A stretch of DNA of 64,000 bases, from NCBI RefSeq assembly GCF_900182915.1, contig NZ_FXUG01000005.1:62001-126000 (forward strand), in the 5' to 3' direction. This document shows positions 61,397 to 64,000 of the stretch, piece by piece. Within the stretch, counting starts at the first letter, position 1, and the number at the start of each line of letters is the position of its first letter. The position numbers and the translations under genes were made by a program. The stretch comes from Neorhodopirellula lusitana. Its GTDB lineage: Bacteria; Planctomycetota; Planctomycetia; Pirellulales; Pirellulaceae. Below the pieces are notes generated by a model. It did no database searches. It was not told the origin of the DNA and saw only the letters and a list, made by a program, of their open reading frames with translations.

Positions 61397-63460
61397 CTAA
61401 ACCGCGTCTTGGATGTAGGTCTTTTCGCGGTAAAAGTAGCCAACTGGTACGAACAGAATGGCCGTGATGAAGATGCATTTGGTCCAGAACCAGAAGTAGC
61501 TGGCTCCTTCAAGCAACAAGCGTCCGCCAATCGTGTAGTCACGAGAAAACGTTGTCGTGGCCCCACCATCGCGAGCTTCCACCAATTCCAGGCGAACCTC
61601 ATCGGCTTTGGCGGCATCGCCCTCGGAAAGCAACTTGATCTTCTGACGTTCAAGCCAATTGAAGTACGGCTTACCCGAGTCCCCCGCTGCGTCCTCGGTC
61701 GACTGAGCCCGGGCAAGGGATACGGTCAGCGTTTCGTCCCAACGCGTGCCCTCGACCTTATCTGCTCCAGCCGAAAACAGCTGATAACTATCGCGGGTGA
61801 CCAGCTTGTAGGTGATCGGATTCCCGTGTGCGTCGGTGGCATCTTTGACGATGTCACCAATCGCATCGACGCTAGGCAACGAAGCTTCATCGCTATCCGT
61901 TTGAGCAAAGAAGACCGCTTCAATCTGGTCGGCGAGTTCTTCAAAAGCCTGTTCTGATTCATTTTGAACCGACACCAGCATGCCATCCTTGTCCAGCGAA
62001 AGCACTACATCATCGTCGGTTCCCGATTCTCCGTCCGGCCCCAGCACAACCAAACGTTTTCCCTCTTCACCATCGGCCGCATCAAGAACTTCAGCCGGGA
62101 AAAGTTTGTCTTCAATCTTTCCGCTAGCCAGGACATCGGCATCGATCCCCTCACCAACCAAGGCGGTCACCGTCGGTGTTTGGATGAAGCGGTTCACGAC
62201 GGCGGTAAACAAGTTGCCGACAAACACTGACAACAGGAACACTGCCATCACCATCGATTTCATGCTCTTAGGCGACTGAGTGTAAGCGAACTCGAGACAC
62301 GTGATCGAGACCATCACTTCGGACGCCGTCAGCACCCCGTAGGCAAGGAACTGCCATGCGATCGATGGCTCTTGACCAGCGTCGATCAATTCTTGCAACG
62401 CGGCGACAATCGCAAAGCCACCTGTCATTATAAACAAGCCGATGCTGATTTTCCGAATCGGTGTCAGCGTGAAGACGCGGTTCACTTGCGGATAGATCAA
62501 GAACTGGAAAACCGGGATCAACGTCAGGATCAAAATTGGATTGATGGCCTGGATCTGAGATTCCAGCCATTGCACGCCCATCCAGTTGCGGTCCAGGTTC
62601 TTAGCCTGCAAGACCCAAGACGAGCCGGTTTGATCAAACAGTGCCCAAAAGACAGCGACGAACGAAAAGATGATGCTCAGCTTCAAAATCGCGGAGACCC
62701 CAGTCCAACTGAACGTTTCCCGTAGAAACTGAACTCCACCCGCTGGAATATGGACAAATCGATTCCGTCCCAACCAAAACAAAAACGTCGCCAACGCCAT
62801 CAAAACCCCGGGAACACCGAACGCCCAGTGCGGTCCGTAGTGCTCAAGCAACCAAGGCGTCAACAATGTTGACATGAACGCACCAAAGTTGATGCTGAAA
62901 TAGAACCACTGATACACCTTCGTTAACAGGTGATGGTTACCTCTGCCGAACTGGTCACCCACGTGAGCCGACACGCACGGCTTAATCCCGCCGCTTCCAA
63001 TCGCAATCAACAACAAGCCTGCGAACAACCACATCCCCGCGCTAGTCCCCGGCGATCCCATGAACGCCAGTGCCGCGTGTCCAATGCAGTAGACAATCGA
63101 CAAGTACAAAATGGTGCGGTACTTACCCAAGAAGATGTCGGCAACCAACGCACCCAAGATGGGAAAGAAGTACGCCGACGCAGTGAACGTGTGATAGTGT
63201 TCGATCGCCTCGGCTTTGTTCATCCCGCCGCCCGCAGGCGCGGTCGTCATCCAGTGCAGGTAATCCGTCATGAAGATCGTCAAGATCGACTTCATACCAT
63301 AGAAGCTAAACCGTTCGGCCGCTTCATTACCGATGATGAAGGGAATCCCACCAGGCAAACCCGACGTGGTCGACGGCGCGGTGGCGTAGCCCTCCGTTTC
63401 ACCGGATTCCGGTGGACTCGACTCGATTGCAGACGACTCTTCGTTGGACGATGACATCAA
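61397..63460 (-). CDS. POT-family peptide:H+ symporter with a GspG-like soluble insertion
   Basis: A 687-residue proton-dependent oligopeptide transporter. The PTR2 signatures are clear: GIPFIIGNEAAERFSFYGMKSILTIFMTDYL with the ExxER motif, FFPILGALVADIFLGKYRTI, and LLIAIGSGGIKPCVSAHVGDQF followed by FYFSINFGA. Near residue 427, after the eleventh or so membrane segment (VFLLSVFVGNLFTAVVNRFI), about 227 soluble residues are inserted before the last segment (YFWFWTKCIFITAILFVPVGYF). This insert contains VVLGPDGESGTDDDVV (474-486) and DAHGNPITYKLV...SYQLFSAGADKVEGT (543-570), which closely resemble the C-terminal GspG pseudopilin pattern (DPWGNPY...YDLYSLGADG). The loop should be periplasmic. 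The function of the insert is unknown. Confidence 0.92.
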   Translation of the reverse strand: MMSSSNEESSAIESSPPESGETEGYATAPSTTSGLPGGIPFIIGNEAAERFSFYGMKSILTIFMTDYLHWMTTAPAGGGMNKAEAIEHYHTFTASAYFFPILGALVADIFLGKYRTILYLSIVYCIGHAALAFMGSPGTSAGMWLFAGLLLIAIGSGGIKPCVSAHVGDQFGRGNHHLLTKVYQWFYFSINFGAFMSTLLTPWLLEHYGPHWAFGVPGVLMALATFLFWLGRNRFVHIPAGGVQFLRETFSWTGVSAILKLSIIFSFVAVFWALFDQTGSSWVLQAKNLDRNWMGVQWLESQIQAINPILILTLIPVFQFLIYPQVNRVFTLTPIRKISIGLFIMTGGFAIVAALQELIDAGQEPSIAWQFLAYGVLTASEVMVSITCLEFAYTQSPKSMKSMVMAVFLLSVFVGNLFTAVVNRFIQTPTVTALVGEGIDADVLASGKIEDKLFPAEVLDAADGEEGKRLVVLGPDGESGTDDDVVLSLDKDGMLVSVQNESEQAFEELADQIEAVFFAQTDSDEASLPSVDAIGDIVKDATDAHGNPITYKLVTRDSYQLFSAGADKVEGTRWDETLTVSLARAQSTEDAAGDSGKPYFNWLERQKIKLLSEGDAAKADEVRLELVEARDGGATTTFSRDYTIGGRLLLEGASYFWFWTKCIFITAILFVPVGYFYREKTYIQDAV

Positions 63461-64000
63461 TAGCGGCTTTCAATACACGTAAGGCGATCGCGACGGGCGA
63501 ACGGCAGCTCGTTCCGAATGGGTAAATCTGTCGGGTTCGAAGTTCCAACAAAATTCCCGTGTCGATACGGCAACCAGATCAAAACAATCCAGGCGATCCA
63601 AAATTGCCCAGAAAAACAAGCCTTGGGGGAAGCTCAAAGAGAGCCTAACCATAACTCCGGTTCGCAAAGGCAACCACTATGGGACGCCCGCATGACGGGT
63701 AATGCGTTGATTCTAAGTTGGACAATCGTGGCGGATTGCTCTTCCGATCGCTCGCTGCCAAACAGCTTGTGGAGCAGCGTTCAACAATCGCGTAGGATCG
63801 ACGGAGTGATCCACAACATTGCTTCAAACCAAAACGCGGCGGTGACGTTGGGTACCTAAGCGGGAAGTTCCCAAAACTTAGCCACCTGTATCGTGCCATA
63901 AATCCAATTTGTGCAGCAATCGGTCGTGGTGGCACCGGGATCACCCTACGAATCTGGTCTCGTACCCCCATTTAGCTCACCCCCAAAACGTCGCTTTCGC
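63461..64000. other. Right-end region, no gene recognised
   Basis: These 540 bp upstream of the minus-strand POT gene hold no credible gene; the small open frames on both strands look like chance. The region should hold the POT promoter near 63480-63560, but I could not pick a convincing one. Confidence 0.4.

Noticed and set aside
63513-63550. GGTTCGAA-like sequence considered as a tRNA T-arm
   Set aside because: The flanking bases do not pair to a T-stem and no acceptor or anticodon arm can be built upstream. No tRNA was found elsewhere by eye.
63518-63859. Plus-strand open frame near the right edge
   Set aside because: Short, no ribosome binding site, low codon bias and no motif.

Overview
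The window looks like chromosome from a Rhodopirellula-like planctomycete (Pirellulaceae). Reasons: protein sequences of planctomycete character (Cys-rich secreted protein, prenyltransferase/HEAT-repeat protein, ABC-permease/CPBP protease fusion), a GC-rich genome with loosely packed genes, weak or absent Shine-Dalgarno sites, several GTG/TTG starts, and a ribosomal protein cluster rplA-rplJ-rplL that is separated from rplK and rpoBC. The assignment is an inference from protein character, not from a marker gene search. No rRNA, tRNA, CRISPR array or transposase gene was seen.

Layout. 1-7000: end of a hypothetical protein, a metal-type solute-binding lipoprotein, tadA, a secreted lectin-like protein, a VanZ-like protein and a secreted prenyltransferase-like/HEAT protein, with small intergenic repeat elements between them. 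7089-19837: a plus-strand polysaccharide export locus: Wzm-type permease, Wzt-type ATPase, an FkbM-like protein, five glycosyltransferases and a large membrane protein that joins a phosphoglycerol-transferase/sulfatase domain to a glycerophosphodiesterase-like domain. 19910-22382: an unrecognised lipoprotein/secreted-protein pair. 22931-27286: minus-strand translation genes in two groups, rplA-rplJ-rplL (ending in a hairpin terminator) and rpmE-prfA-prmC (4-bp overlaps).

28223-43802: a polyprenyl-phosphate type glycosyltransferase, a NatA/NatB-CPBP ABC exporter, HrpA helicase, a secreted lipase-like hydrolase, DUF202, soluble transhydrogenase SthA, a nitrilase-family amidase with a rhodanese, and a ketoacyl synthase whose active-site Cys is replaced by Glu. 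44032-53873: an orphan histidine kinase, DUF502, ComF, an ECF sigma factor, MiaA, a GNAT acetyltransferase, a small membrane protein and a HEAT-like protein. 54106-63460: an ApbA-type reductase, a UxaC-like enzyme with a roughly 500-residue acidic tail, a Cys-rich secreted protein, a TolC-like protein, and a POT-family peptide transporter with a roughly 227-residue soluble insertion that resembles the type II secretion pseudopilin GspG.

Most noteworthy: three 90-bp imperfect tandem arrays (units 15, 18 and 18 bp, different sequences) placed just after genes; a 155-bp MITE-like element; the GspG-like insertion in a peptide transporter; the acidic-tailed UxaC homologue; the Cys-to-Glu ketoacyl synthase; and the sulfatase-HEAT-GDPD fusion inside a polysaccharide locus, which suggests a glycerophosphate-decorated surface polymer.
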